Shown here: positions 1-6,927 of the stretch, one piece after another
How the letters are laid out: each line of letters opens with the position of its first letter
Position numbering within the stretch: the first letter of the stretch is position 1
NCBI GenBank assembly: GCA_902795555.1
Contig: CADBLV010000392.1
Span: 1 to 12,789, forward strand
Direction of reading: 5' to 3'
DNA from: an uncultured Eubacteriales bacterium
Lineage (GTDB): Bacteria > Bacillota_A > Clostridia > Christensenellales > Aristaeellaceae
Length of the DNA stretch: 12,789 bases
Notes under the pieces: model-generated
What the model was told of the DNA's origin: nothing
The model's database searches: none
Seen by the model: only the letters and a program-made list of their open reading frames with translations
Program-made: the position numbers and the translations under genes

Positions 1-669
1 GCATCGACACCCAAGAAGGTGAAGAGCGGCGGCTCTGTGACGGTTATTGACAAGCACGTGCCGGAAACAAAGACCAATACAAACACCGGGACCAAGACGA
101 ACACAAATACCGGCAAGACCGGCAGCACCTCGACCGGCGGCGGTGGCGGCGGATATTACAGCGGCGGCGGTTCTTCCACGACGGATATTCACAACATCAA
201 GGTCTTCTACTGGCTGGATAAGCAGGGTGGAGAGCAGGCGGCAAAGACAGCCAGCGTCAACAAGCGCAAGGGCGAAAGCTTTGAGATTTACAGTCCGCTG
301 CTCCCGGGTTATCAGACGAATATGACCATTGTCAAGGGAACGGTCGGGCCCAAGGATGCCACCTATCACGTGGTGTATGTGCCGAACAATTATACCTTCA
401 CCATTGAATTCGTGGATGAGCAGGGCGAGAAGGTGGCGGAGCCGATGGTGCTGACCGGGATGCATGTCGGGGATGAGTATTCCGTGCCTGTGCCGGACGT
501 GCCCGGATATCACAGCAGCTATAGTGTGATTCAGGGCGTCTTCAACGGGAACAAGCGCCTCCGGGTGATCTTCCAGGCCGACGGCGAAGGCTATACGGTG
601 ATTGAGGATTATGAAATTGCCCGCAGCTTCGACAGCATGGCCGTGAACGTCGGAGAATGCTGGGAATAA
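1..669 (+). CDS. Surface protein with MucBP-like repeats, C-terminal fragment
   Basis: The reading frame is open from base 1, so this is the 3' end of a longer gene. The GTG at 19 is probably internal. The visible 222 residues start with a Thr/Asn/Lys-rich linker in which the octapeptide TKTNTNTG occurs twice in tandem, then a Gly-rich stretch (about residues 45-60), then two repeats of about 65 residues (about 64-130 and 131-195). Each repeat has the MucBP/InlB-B-like pattern: a strand with F/Y-x-D-x-x-G, a central hydrophobic-P-GY motif (LLPGY, DVPGY), and a closing V-x-Y/F strand. Such repeats build extracellular adhesins and mucin-binding proteins in Bacillota. The protein ends in an acidic tail (GECWE) with no LPXTG motif, no hydrophobic anchor and no positive tail, so any wall attachment must come from the unseen N-terminal part. 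Substrate and partner are unknown. Confidence 0.75.
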   Translation, partial: ASTPKKVKSGGSVTVIDKHVPETKTNTNTGTKTNTNTGKTGSTSTGGGGGGYYSGGGSSTTDIHNIKVFYWLDKQGGEQAAKTASVNKRKGESFEIYSPLLPGYQTNMTIVKGTVGPKDATYHVVYVPNNYTFTIEFVDEQGEKVAEPMVLTGMHVGDEYSVPVPDVPGYHSSYSVIQGVFNGNKRLRVIFQADGEGYTVIEDYEIARSFDSMAVNVGECWE

Positions 670-683
670 AGCTTACATGAACA

Positions 684-719
684 AGGCCCTGCGTGCCGAT
701 CAGGCGCGCAGGGCTTTGC
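684..719 (+). terminator. Rho-independent terminator of the surface-protein gene
   Basis: A 12-bp stem (686-697 with 703-714, one G-U wobble) closes a 5-base GATCA loop. It is followed by a short T run and lies 17 bases after the stop codon. The minus-strand ATPase gene ends at 748, so this hairpin may act in both directions. Confidence 0.8.
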
Positions 720-747
720 TGAATTCCGGGAAAGTCGAAGCGGAGTT

Positions 748-2124
748 TCATACTTGATCGATGAGGATCAAATGCGGATCATGCAGTTGGCTCACTTCCT
801 CCGTGAAACCGCTTTTGCTGGCCAGGAGAAAGAATAATTCACGGTTTTTAGTGGGGATAAACTGAGCTTTCAGCTTCAGCAGATCCAACTCCTGTATACC
901 GACAGCCTTTGATCGATATTTACATTCTCCGACGATCAGATGGTGATCATCAAAGGCGGTCACATCCACTTCGCTTTCCTGCCACGTGTTGTTGCGATGA
1001 ATGTTGCCCCACCACTTGCCCACTGTTCTGGGCATGAAGGGGAGATGATAATCCAGGGCATATTGGAAAATGTTGGATCGGATGATGTCTTCGTAAACAA
1101 ATCCAAGGAACTCGCTGTATTGATCATTGAGAATCAACTCCCGTGATTTTTCGCACAGAGTAGATATCAGTGAAGCATTGGGATCCAGAAAGGTGTAATA
1201 AAACCGAAAGAAAGAATCGGAAATGCGGTAACGGTGGTCTTTCCTGCCAGACAAGGGGTTATCAACCAATGCAACAATCCCGAGATCGATCAGCTTGTTG
1301 AGATAGGCATGAACATTTCGAACATCCATGCCGGATTGTTTGGCGATTTTTCCTGTATCCTTTTCAGAACCGCCGATAACGCGCAGGATGGATACATACG
1401 TGGATGTGTCCCGTACTTCCTGCATCAATAAATTTGGTGCTTCCTGAAAGAGTCTTCCGGTTCGGTCGAACAGCAGGGCCTCAGAGGCTTTCTGGACGGA
1501 AGGATAGTCCAGAAAATACATGACATACTGGGCGATCCCCCCAGTCTGCGCATACACTTCCACTGCGTCTTCAAACGAAGGAAATAATGTCAGCGTTTCT
1601 CTGAAACTGAAAGGCAGGATTTCCATGATCTCATCGAACCGGCCATATAGCGGGGACTCTCGATCCTGAATTTGATGACGCATGAAAGAAAGATTGGACC
1701 CGAGGAGAATCAGCTTCATGTGATTCAACGAATGATCAATGATCCATTGAAACTCAATGGGAACGTTATCGTTTTTCCGGGCCAGAAAGGGAAACTCATC
1801 GATCATGATCACGGAAGGATGATCTAACTGGGTTGAAGAAAGAAAAGTGAAAACTTCGCGGAAGGAAGTATAAGGGCGGAGCAGGGGCTCTAACTGCGGA
1901 TTGTAAGAGGACAGAACAGAGATGAAATCTTTCAGACAGGAGGCATAGTCAAACGTTGTAATCTGGAAATAACAAAGGTGGGCATCCGGATTGTTTTCCA
2001 GAAAATCAAGAACCAAAGCGGTTTTCCCGGTTCTCCGGCGGCCGTAAATGGCCATGGCTTTATACCGTGGTTGACCGATAAAACGAGTTAATTGTGCTTT
2101 TTCGCGGTCTCGGAAATACAGCAT
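748..2124 (-). CDS. AAA ATPase with C-terminal PD-(D/E)xK-like (DUF234-type) domain
   Basis: This 458-residue protein resembles the archaeal-type ATPase/DUF234 family. In order it shows Walker A GRRRTGKT (28-35), Walker B VIMIDE (105-110), a sensor-like LILLGSN (138-144), a winged-helix region (about 250-290), and a C-terminal PD-(D/E)xK nuclease-like core with EVDV (384-387) and GECK (399-402). The family is abundant in archaea and in anaerobic bacteria; its biochemical role is poorly defined. I chose the ATG at 2124 because GGGAGG lies 10 bases upstream of it, whereas the ATG at 2145 precedes and includes that site. The gene stands alone, with its own promoter at 2174-2202. Spot counts show it is AT-richer than its surroundings: 27 of 60 bases are G or C in 841-900, against 39 of 60 in 4561-4620. 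That suggests acquisition by transfer. It could be a defence or mobile-element gene, but nothing adjacent proves this. Confidence 0.85.
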   Translation of the reverse strand: MLYFRDREKAQLTRFIGQPRYKAMAIYGRRRTGKTALVLDFLENNPDAHLCYFQITTFDYASCLKDFISVLSSYNPQLEPLLRPYTSFREVFTFLSSTQLDHPSVIMIDEFPFLARKNDNVPIEFQWIIDHSLNHMKLILLGSNLSFMRHQIQDRESPLYGRFDEIMEILPFSFRETLTLFPSFEDAVEVYAQTGGIAQYVMYFLDYPSVQKASEALLFDRTGRLFQEAPNLLMQEVRDTSTYVSILRVIGGSEKDTGKIAKQSGMDVRNVHAYLNKLIDLGIVALVDNPLSGRKDHRYRISDSFFRFYYTFLDPNASLISTLCEKSRELILNDQYSEFLGFVYEDIIRSNIFQYALDYHLPFMPRTVGKWWGNIHRNNTWQESEVDVTAFDDHHLIVGECKYRSKAVGIQELDLLKLKAQFIPTKNRELFFLLASKSGFTEEVSQLHDPHLILIDQV

Positions 2125-2173
2125 GAAAACCCTGCCTCCCTTCATTCATCAGACATGATAGTCTTCCAGAATC

Positions 2174-2202
2174 AGTATACAGGGAAGAGAGATAAATGTC
2201 AA
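2174..2202 (-). promoter_or_regulatory. Sigma-A-type promoter of the AAA ATPase gene
   Basis: On the minus strand, a perfect -35 TTGACA (2202-2197) and -10 TATACT (2179-2174) are separated by exactly 17 bases. The -10 lies 49 bases upstream of the chosen start codon. A repeat array lies 6 bases upstream of the -35. Confidence 0.85.
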
Positions 2203-2207
2203 TCTAA

Positions 2208-2258
2208 ATTCGACGAATTACGATTCGACGAATCGTAATTCGTCGAATCGTAATTCGA
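2208..2258. repeat. Palindromic array of three 15-bp units
   Basis: Two direct copies of a 15-bp unit, CGAATCGTAATTCG plus one variable last base, lie at 2229-2243 and 2244-2258. An inverted copy lies at 2213-2227. Together, 2208-2248 is a perfect 41-bp palindrome around a single central A (18-bp arms flanking CGACG). It sits between the stop of the DUF362 gene (2272) and the -35 box of the ATPase gene (2197-2202). It could be the upstream gene's terminator, since the minus-strand hairpin is followed by TTTAG, or an operator for the ATPase promoter. It could also be the scar of a small palindromic mobile element. The sequence alone does not decide. Confidence 0.8.
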
Positions 2259-2271
2259 ATTGTACCTGCGA

Positions 2272-3579
2272 TCATTTCCCGAGCAGTTTCATCACGGCGT
2301 GCCGGCCGACCTGCATGGCGCCTTTGGGACAGAATTCCTGACAGCAGAAGCAGTGGATGCAGGTTTTGCGGTTGATTTTAGGCTTTTGATCCACCATGGT
2401 GATGGCTTTGGCCGGGCAGACATTGGCACATTTGGCGCAGCCGACGCAGGCGGAGGGCACCAGCTTCGGAAAGGGCGTCAGCAGGCGGGAGGCGAAGAAA
2501 TCCGCGATTTTGCCGGGGATGCCGTCGCCGAGGATCATGAAGAACACGCTGGACTGGGCCTGGACGGTTTTGAAATCCGGGATGGCAAACCGGGTCGGGT
2601 CGCCGAAGATCCGCAGGCCGGGCACTCCGCAGGAAAAGGTTGTGGGTTTAGCGCCGGTGCCTGGGGCTGAAATGACAGCGGATTCCCGCGATGGATGCTT
2701 CTGCGGCGGGATGGGCGCTTCAACGGCGGTGCTGAGCCTTTCCGCTTCTGGAATCTCTTTGGGTTTTTTGTGAAGCCCATCCGGTTCAAGAAGGCCCCTG
2801 GCCGCGGCGGCACGGAGGGTCGGGATATCCTGAACGGTCATACCGATCAGCCCCGCGGCCACGGCATCCAGCTGATGGCCGTTTGTGCCGGCCAGCAGAC
2901 AGCCGATTTTCCGGGGCGTTCCCTGGGTCGGGCCGTTTCCTTCCATGCCGATCACCGCGTCGCAGATACACAGCTTCGGGGCGACATACTCATAGAGATC
3001 CACCAGCATATCGGCGAAGTCCTCCGCGCGGGGGAAGCGGTAATGAAACTCCGGCTTCTGTGTGCCGGGGATGACGCCGAAGAAATTCTTGACAGCGCAG
3101 GTGAGGCCCATCATGCCGTGGGTTTTGAGCTTGCACAGGTCGATGACGGCGTCTGCCTTTTGCAGCCAGGTGGTGTAGGGAAACTGCTTTGCTTTGGCCG
3201 CCTCGGGAAAGGTGATCTGCGTCGTGGAAAAATCATCGTTAAGCCGGGCGCCGAAGGCTTCGGCCTTCCGCATGCCGCATACGTCATAGACCACCTTCAG
3301 ATAGGCTGCGTTGTATAGTCCGCCGGGGCTGTCGCCGATGACTACCTGCGCGCCGCGTTCCCGCAAAAGACGGGTGAGGGCGCAGACGACGGAGGGGTGA
3401 ACTGTGGCTGCGGAATCCGGCTTCATGGCGGAAACGAGATTGACCTTGATGGCGACGGTCATGCCGGGGTGCACGAAATCCAGCCCGCGGATGGGCTCAA
3501 GAACGTCCCTCAGGGCGGATTCAACCAGTTCGTCGTCATAGTTGTCACAGGGGAAAACGGAAACATCATATTCGTTCAT
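2272..3579 (-). CDS. DUF362 protein with C-terminal 2[4Fe-4S] ferredoxin domain
   Basis: This 435-residue cytoplasmic iron-sulfur protein has no signal peptide. Residues about 38-255 match the DUF362 family (key stretches VAIKVNLV near 42-49, IGDSPGG near 81-87, LKTHGMMGLTCAVKNFFG near 151-168). The C-terminus carries two full cluster motifs: C378-x2-C381-x2-C384-x3-C388-P and C407-x2-C410-x2-C413-x3-C417-P. They would hold two [4Fe-4S] clusters and suggest electron transfer; the actual substrate of DUF362 proteins is not established. Between the two parts lies a Pro/Lys-rich segment (about 270-315) that looks like a flexible linker. The start ATG has only a weak ribosome binding site. No convincing promoter appears in the 45 bases between this start and the upstream hairpin, so expression may rely on read-through from the protease gene. 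Confidence 0.85.
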   Translation of the reverse strand: MNEYDVSVFPCDNYDDELVESALRDVLEPIRGLDFVHPGMTVAIKVNLVSAMKPDSAATVHPSVVCALTRLLRERGAQVVIGDSPGGLYNAAYLKVVYDVCGMRKAEAFGARLNDDFSTTQITFPEAAKAKQFPYTTWLQKADAVIDLCKLKTHGMMGLTCAVKNFFGVIPGTQKPEFHYRFPRAEDFADMLVDLYEYVAPKLCICDAVIGMEGNGPTQGTPRKIGCLLAGTNGHQLDAVAAGLIGMTVQDIPTLRAAAARGLLEPDGLHKKPKEIPEAERLSTAVEAPIPPQKHPSRESAVISAPGTGAKPTTFSCGVPGLRIFGDPTRFAIPDFKTVQAQSSVFFMILGDGIPGKIADFFASRLLTPFPKLVPSACVGCAKCANVCPAKAITMVDQKPKINRKTCIHCFCCQEFCPKGAMQVGRHAVMKLLGK

Positions 3580-3617
3580 CTTGCTGCTCGATTCTTTTGG
3601 ATTGTGGGCTGGTTCAA

Positions 3618-3655
3618 AACAGAACGGGGACGGTTCTGCGGAACCGTCCCCGCTG
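3618..3655 (-). terminator. Strong hairpin terminator after the M4 protease gene
   Basis: A perfect 12-bp GC-rich stem (3625-3636 with 3641-3652) closes a 4-base loop. The flanking AACAG/CTGTT bases extend the stem past a 2-base bulge. On the minus strand it is followed by TTCTGTTTT. It lies 22 bases after the protease stop codon. The GGGGACGGTTC arm resembles dispersed REP-like palindromes I recall from Firmicutes genomes; that likeness is from memory and not tested here. Confidence 0.75.
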
Positions 3656-3673
3656 TTTCATCAAAACGGTGGT

Positions 3674-6295
3674 TTATTCACCGGCCGGGGCAGTTTCCTC
3701 TGCCAGCTTCGGACGGGATTTCCGGTCGTTGGGCTTTGCGTCCTGTGTGAGCGTCTGATCCTTTACACCGCCTTCCAGATTGATCGTGTCCAGGCCGGTG
3801 GCGGGAATGATGAAGGTCGTTCCGCCCTCCACGTTCAGGGACAGCAGGTTCAGGAAGCCGTCCAGGCCTTCGCCGCTTTGCAGGACCTGCAGGATTTCTT
3901 TTACGATCTCATTGTTCATCAATGCGGTGATCGTTTTTTCGAAATCCTGAGATTCCGGATCGCCGGTCAGCGAAGAAAGCAGCAAATCGATGTCAACCCA
4001 GCGCCCGTTCAGGAAACAGGCTGTTTTCAACTGATCGATTTTAGCGCCGCCCGGGCTGACGGAAATATAGACCAGCACCGGAATGACCCGGCCCGGCTTG
4101 GTCATCATCCGGATGCTCAGACCATCCTGACCGGCGCCGCCCATATCATTGATGAAGAAGGTGGAAAGGGTTTTCCGGATCCACACGCTCATTTCCTGAG
4201 TCATGGCCTGCTGCCTGTCTTTCTCTTCCTGTGATACCTGTGATTCCTGCTTCGGCTTTTCCTCGGCCGCTTCGATCATGGCCTGGATCAGAAGCTGCAT
4301 AAAGTCAGGTTTGGTTTCATTCGACGTGGGTGTGGGAGTCGGTTCCGGCTTTTGTCCAAACATCCGGAGCATCTCCGGATAGCTGTCGAGATTGCCGGTT
4401 TTGAAATCCTCGATGATGGTTTTGATTGTTTCGAACATCTTGCCCAGATCAAAGTTGTAGATCTGGAGAAGCCATTTTCCGTTGTCGTAAATCCCGGTGT
4501 CCGGCAGCTGCAGAACCAGAAGCGCCCGATCCGCGTCGATGGGATCCGGGATGCCGGTCTCGCCCAGCCTGGTGGCGTCGATCGCCGCGTTCAACACATT
4601 CTGATAGCTGTCCAGCCCGGAGATCTTCAGCACCCAGGGCAGCAGCGCCTTCAGCTGGGGATAGTCGGAACCGGGCACCATGGCGCAGTCTACCGCGAAC
4701 CAGAAACTCCGTGCCTCCTCCAGGGACATACCGCCGTCTGTACACAGCAGATAGGCTATATGGTTCAGCAGGGAGGAGTTGCCGTGGACGCCGCCGTGAT
4801 CGTTTGTATCGGTCGGTTCCTTGACCTGCACCTGATAATAGATGTCCCAGACGCGATCCGGCTGGTTGTAAAGGTTCGGATCGCTCATGCTGCGGATCGC
4901 CGATCCGCTGTTCTCGGCAATCAGCCAGGTGGTATCCTTCGTGGCGCCCGCCATCATTTCGCAGAGGTTGCCCATGATATCGCTCATGGCTTCGTTGATG
5001 GCGCCGAAATCGTTGCGGTAGGCGTTATAGGTCATCACCGTTCCGGTCACGCCATGAGTGAACTCGTGGGCGATGACGTCCAGACACTGGGCAAAATTAT
5101 TGATGGAGCTGGAAAGGAAGGTCTGCCAGCCGTAGAATTTGCCCGCGTAGGCCGCGTTGTTGACGGGATTATGATCCTGATCGCAGAATCCCTTCAGGAT
5201 GATGATCGGGGTGTCTTCGCCGTCCGGCCCGTTCCAGCCGATGGCTTTGTAGAAATCCCGGGCCTGACAGTACTGATACAGGGAAAGGAGGCTTGTCTGA
5301 TCCCATTCCAGATTGTCCGGGCTGTATTCGAGCACCACATGACCTTCGTTGTAGAGGAATTCCCAGCAGTCCGCCACGACGATTTTGTGTTCGATATTGC
5401 CCAGGTAATACATGCCCGTACGGGTGTCGCGCATCAGAGTGATGGAGATTTCATGCTCGGTGCCGTCGGAGAAATCCACATAGCCCGTATACTCCGCGGG
5501 TTCCATGAATTCAAACACATAGTTGGCATCATAGCCCGCCGCGCCGGCGATGTCGCCCGGGATGATCGTGGGCAGGCTGTAGAGATATTCGCCGTTCATG
5601 GTCACATAGTGGGCCAGGTAGGGAAGATCCGCAGCAGCGACGCTGGCGGAGGGATTGGTGGTGTACACGCTCCAGACATAACGGGACCGGTAATCATCCG
5701 CGTTCACGTCGAACGTCCGGCTTTCCGGCAGGACGGTTTTGCGGGTCATGCCGCTGACCAGCAGCGGTTCTCCGTTTCCGGCTTCCTTTTCGTGGGCCAG
5801 CACCAGCTCTTCCGCCTGCTGCGCGGTGATATCCGGGGTATTATTCTTTTCGGCATCTTCCGGGCCGGGCACCACGCTGGCCGTGAATCCAAGCATGACG
5901 CCGTCCTTGTCCGTGATGACTTTGGCCGCGCCGCCCTGCACCAGGATGTCGTCCAGCACCTGCTGGTAGACATAGTAGATATTGCCGGCCGTATCGTTCA
6001 GCACCCGCCAGGGTTCGAACCGGGTGTGTTCGTCCGCGCCGATCAGGGTTTCCATGGCGTGGATGACTGCCTCGGCATCTTCGGCGGTTTTCACAGGCTG
6101 ATCCGTGCAGGTTCCGCCTACGAAGGTCACCTTGCCTTCGGATTCATGAATTGTCACGCTGCCGCCGTTCAGGGCCAGCAGATCCTCCCGGGTCAGCTGA
6201 GAGCTGTCCTTCGCTGGGGCGGCTTCTCCCAGGGCGCCGATCGTGCTCAAGAGCATCATCAGAGCCAGAAGAATGGCTAATATGCGCTTTTGCAT
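3674..6295 (-). CDS. Secreted M4 (thermolysin-like) zinc metalloprotease with C-terminal extension
   Basis: This is an 873-residue secreted endopeptidase. I chose the ATG at 6295 because GGAG lies 10 bases upstream; the in-frame TTG at 6325 lies before that site. A Sec signal peptide (MQKR, hydrophobic core about 4-21, probable cleavage after GALGEA) is followed by an FTP/PepSY-like propeptide (about 35-145). The M4 catalytic domain (about 250-580) holds HEFTH (410-414), the third zinc ligand in GAINEAMSD (Glu435), and the catalytic His of GGVHGNS (His504). All key residues are present. After the catalytic part comes a Pro/Thr linker (PEPTPTPT, about 650-657), a Glu/Gln-rich helical stretch (675-700), and about 170 residues I do not recognise. 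The extension makes the protein much longer than classical thermolysin precursors (about 550 residues). No sortase motif or membrane anchor is visible. The gene is monocistronic, with its own promoter and terminator. Confidence 0.92.
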   Translation of the reverse strand: MQKRILAILLALMMLLSTIGALGEAAPAKDSSQLTREDLLALNGGSVTIHESEGKVTFVGGTCTDQPVKTAEDAEAVIHAMETLIGADEHTRFEPWRVLNDTAGNIYYVYQQVLDDILVQGGAAKVITDKDGVMLGFTASVVPGPEDAEKNNTPDITAQQAEELVLAHEKEAGNGEPLLVSGMTRKTVLPESRTFDVNADDYRSRYVWSVYTTNPSASVAAADLPYLAHYVTMNGEYLYSLPTIIPGDIAGAAGYDANYVFEFMEPAEYTGYVDFSDGTEHEISITLMRDTRTGMYYLGNIEHKIVVADCWEFLYNEGHVVLEYSPDNLEWDQTSLLSLYQYCQARDFYKAIGWNGPDGEDTPIIILKGFCDQDHNPVNNAAYAGKFYGWQTFLSSSINNFAQCLDVIAHEFTHGVTGTVMTYNAYRNDFGAINEAMSDIMGNLCEMMAGATKDTTWLIAENSGSAIRSMSDPNLYNQPDRVWDIYYQVQVKEPTDTNDHGGVHGNSSLLNHIAYLLCTDGGMSLEEARSFWFAVDCAMVPGSDYPQLKALLPWVLKISGLDSYQNVLNAAIDATRLGETGIPDPIDADRALLVLQLPDTGIYDNGKWLLQIYNFDLGKMFETIKTIIEDFKTGNLDSYPEMLRMFGQKPEPTPTPTSNETKPDFMQLLIQAMIEAAEEKPKQESQVSQEEKDRQQAMTQEMSVWIRKTLSTFFINDMGGAGQDGLSIRMMTKPGRVIPVLVYISVSPGGAKIDQLKTACFLNGRWVDIDLLLSSLTGDPESQDFEKTITALMNNEIVKEILQVLQSGEGLDGFLNLLSLNVEGGTTFIIPATGLDTINLEGGVKDQTLTQDAKPNDRKSRPKLAEETAPAGE

Positions 6296-6348
6296 GTTCT
6301 GTCTCACTCCTTTATCTTGCTTCAAAAATGGCCTTTGATCCTGTGGAT

Positions 6349-6377
6349 AGCATACCCAATTTCAATGGTTTTGTCAA
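6349..6377 (-). promoter_or_regulatory. Sigma-A-type promoter of the M4 protease gene
   Basis: On the minus strand, -35 TTGACA (6377-6372) and -10 TATGCT (6354-6349) are separated by 17 bases, giving a leader of about 45-50 bases before the start codon. It lies 82 bases after the end of the LysM peptide gene, so the protease has its own transcript. Confidence 0.8.
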
Positions 6378-6458
6378 TGAAAAACGAAGGGTATGATTCA
6401 CATGGGAATATCCGCCGATATAATAGAAACGGTTCTGTTACCAATGATGATGGATGAC

Positions 6459-6689
6459 TCAGTAGTTGATCGTGTAGATATTCAGGATCATCCAGGGATC
6501 GACGGTATCGCTCGTAAGGTCGTTCCAGCTCTTCAGATCCTTGACGGTGCACATGTAGCGCTGAGCGATGCCCCTGAGAGTGTCGCCGGCCTGAACATGA
6601 TAGGTGATCCACTCCTTCGGCTTTTCGTCTCCGCCGCTGATTTTCGCCATGGTATCCAGATCCAGTTCCTGCATTTTGAATTCACTCAT
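6459..6689 (-). CDS. Small LysM-domain peptide with double-glycine export leader
   Basis: This is a 76-residue peptide. The ATG at 6689 is preceded by AAAGGAGG with a 10-base spacing; the same frame is open to 6998 but has no ribosome binding site there. Residues 1-20 form a classical double-glycine leader: relative to the cut it has Leu at -12, Asp at -11, Met at -7, Ile at -4 and Gly-Gly at -2/-1. Residues 28-74 form a LysM domain (YHVQAGDTLRGIAQRY, then DLKSWNDLTSD), a fold that binds peptidoglycan or chitin GlcNAc chains. Double-glycine leaders are normally cut by the C39 peptidase of a bacteriocin-type ABC exporter, so the mature product would be a 56-residue, one-cysteine (Cys47) wall-binding peptide. 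No C39 exporter, immunity gene or modification enzyme lies within this window. The function is unknown; a bacteriocin-like, signalling or wall-decorating role is conjecture. Confidence 0.85.
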   Translation of the reverse strand: MSEFKMQELDLDTMAKISGGDEKPKEWITYHVQAGDTLRGIAQRYMCTVKDLKSWNDLTSDTVDPWMILNIYTINY

Positions 6690-6797
6690 GATGTTTTTTC
6701 CTCCTTTGGATGGTGATGATACCGGGTTCAAAAGGTTATACGTATCAGCGGGGCGGGATGGCAGTTTGTTTGAGATGAAAGTTGATTTAAATCCGTG

Positions 6798-6827
6798 CTT
6801 GTATCCGTGACAGGATTCTGATACAAT
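6798..6827. promoter_or_regulatory. Promoter of the EAL gene, with near-symmetric divergent elements
   Basis: On the plus strand, -35 TTGTAT (6799-6804), a 17-base spacer and -10 TACAAT (6822-6827) face the EAL gene, about 100 bases upstream of its start. Because TTGTATC and GATACAA form an inverted repeat, the minus strand reads TTGTAT-17-TACAAG (6826-6821 and 6803-6798). That could drive the LysM peptide gene with a leader of about 100 bases. The plus-strand call is firmer; the minus-strand call is inference. Confidence 0.6.
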
Positions 6828-6927
6828 GAGAGCAGAAAAACGGCTTATGAAACGATGAAACAGCCCGGGGTGTTCGGGATCATTTGGAAAGCTTGCGAAA
6901 CGGACGGGATCGGGGGAGGTGAAGGCC

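Noticed and set aside
4352..6280. Long plus-strand open frame (642 codons) opposite the M4 protease
   Set aside because: It mirrors the high-GC third positions of the protease gene, has no ribosome binding site or recognisable domain, and the opposite strand carries the complete M4 motifs.
6784..6793. Palindrome GATTTAAATC between the LysM and EAL genes
   Set aside because: At 10 bp in an AT-rich stretch it can arise by chance, and no second copy or matching regulator is visible.
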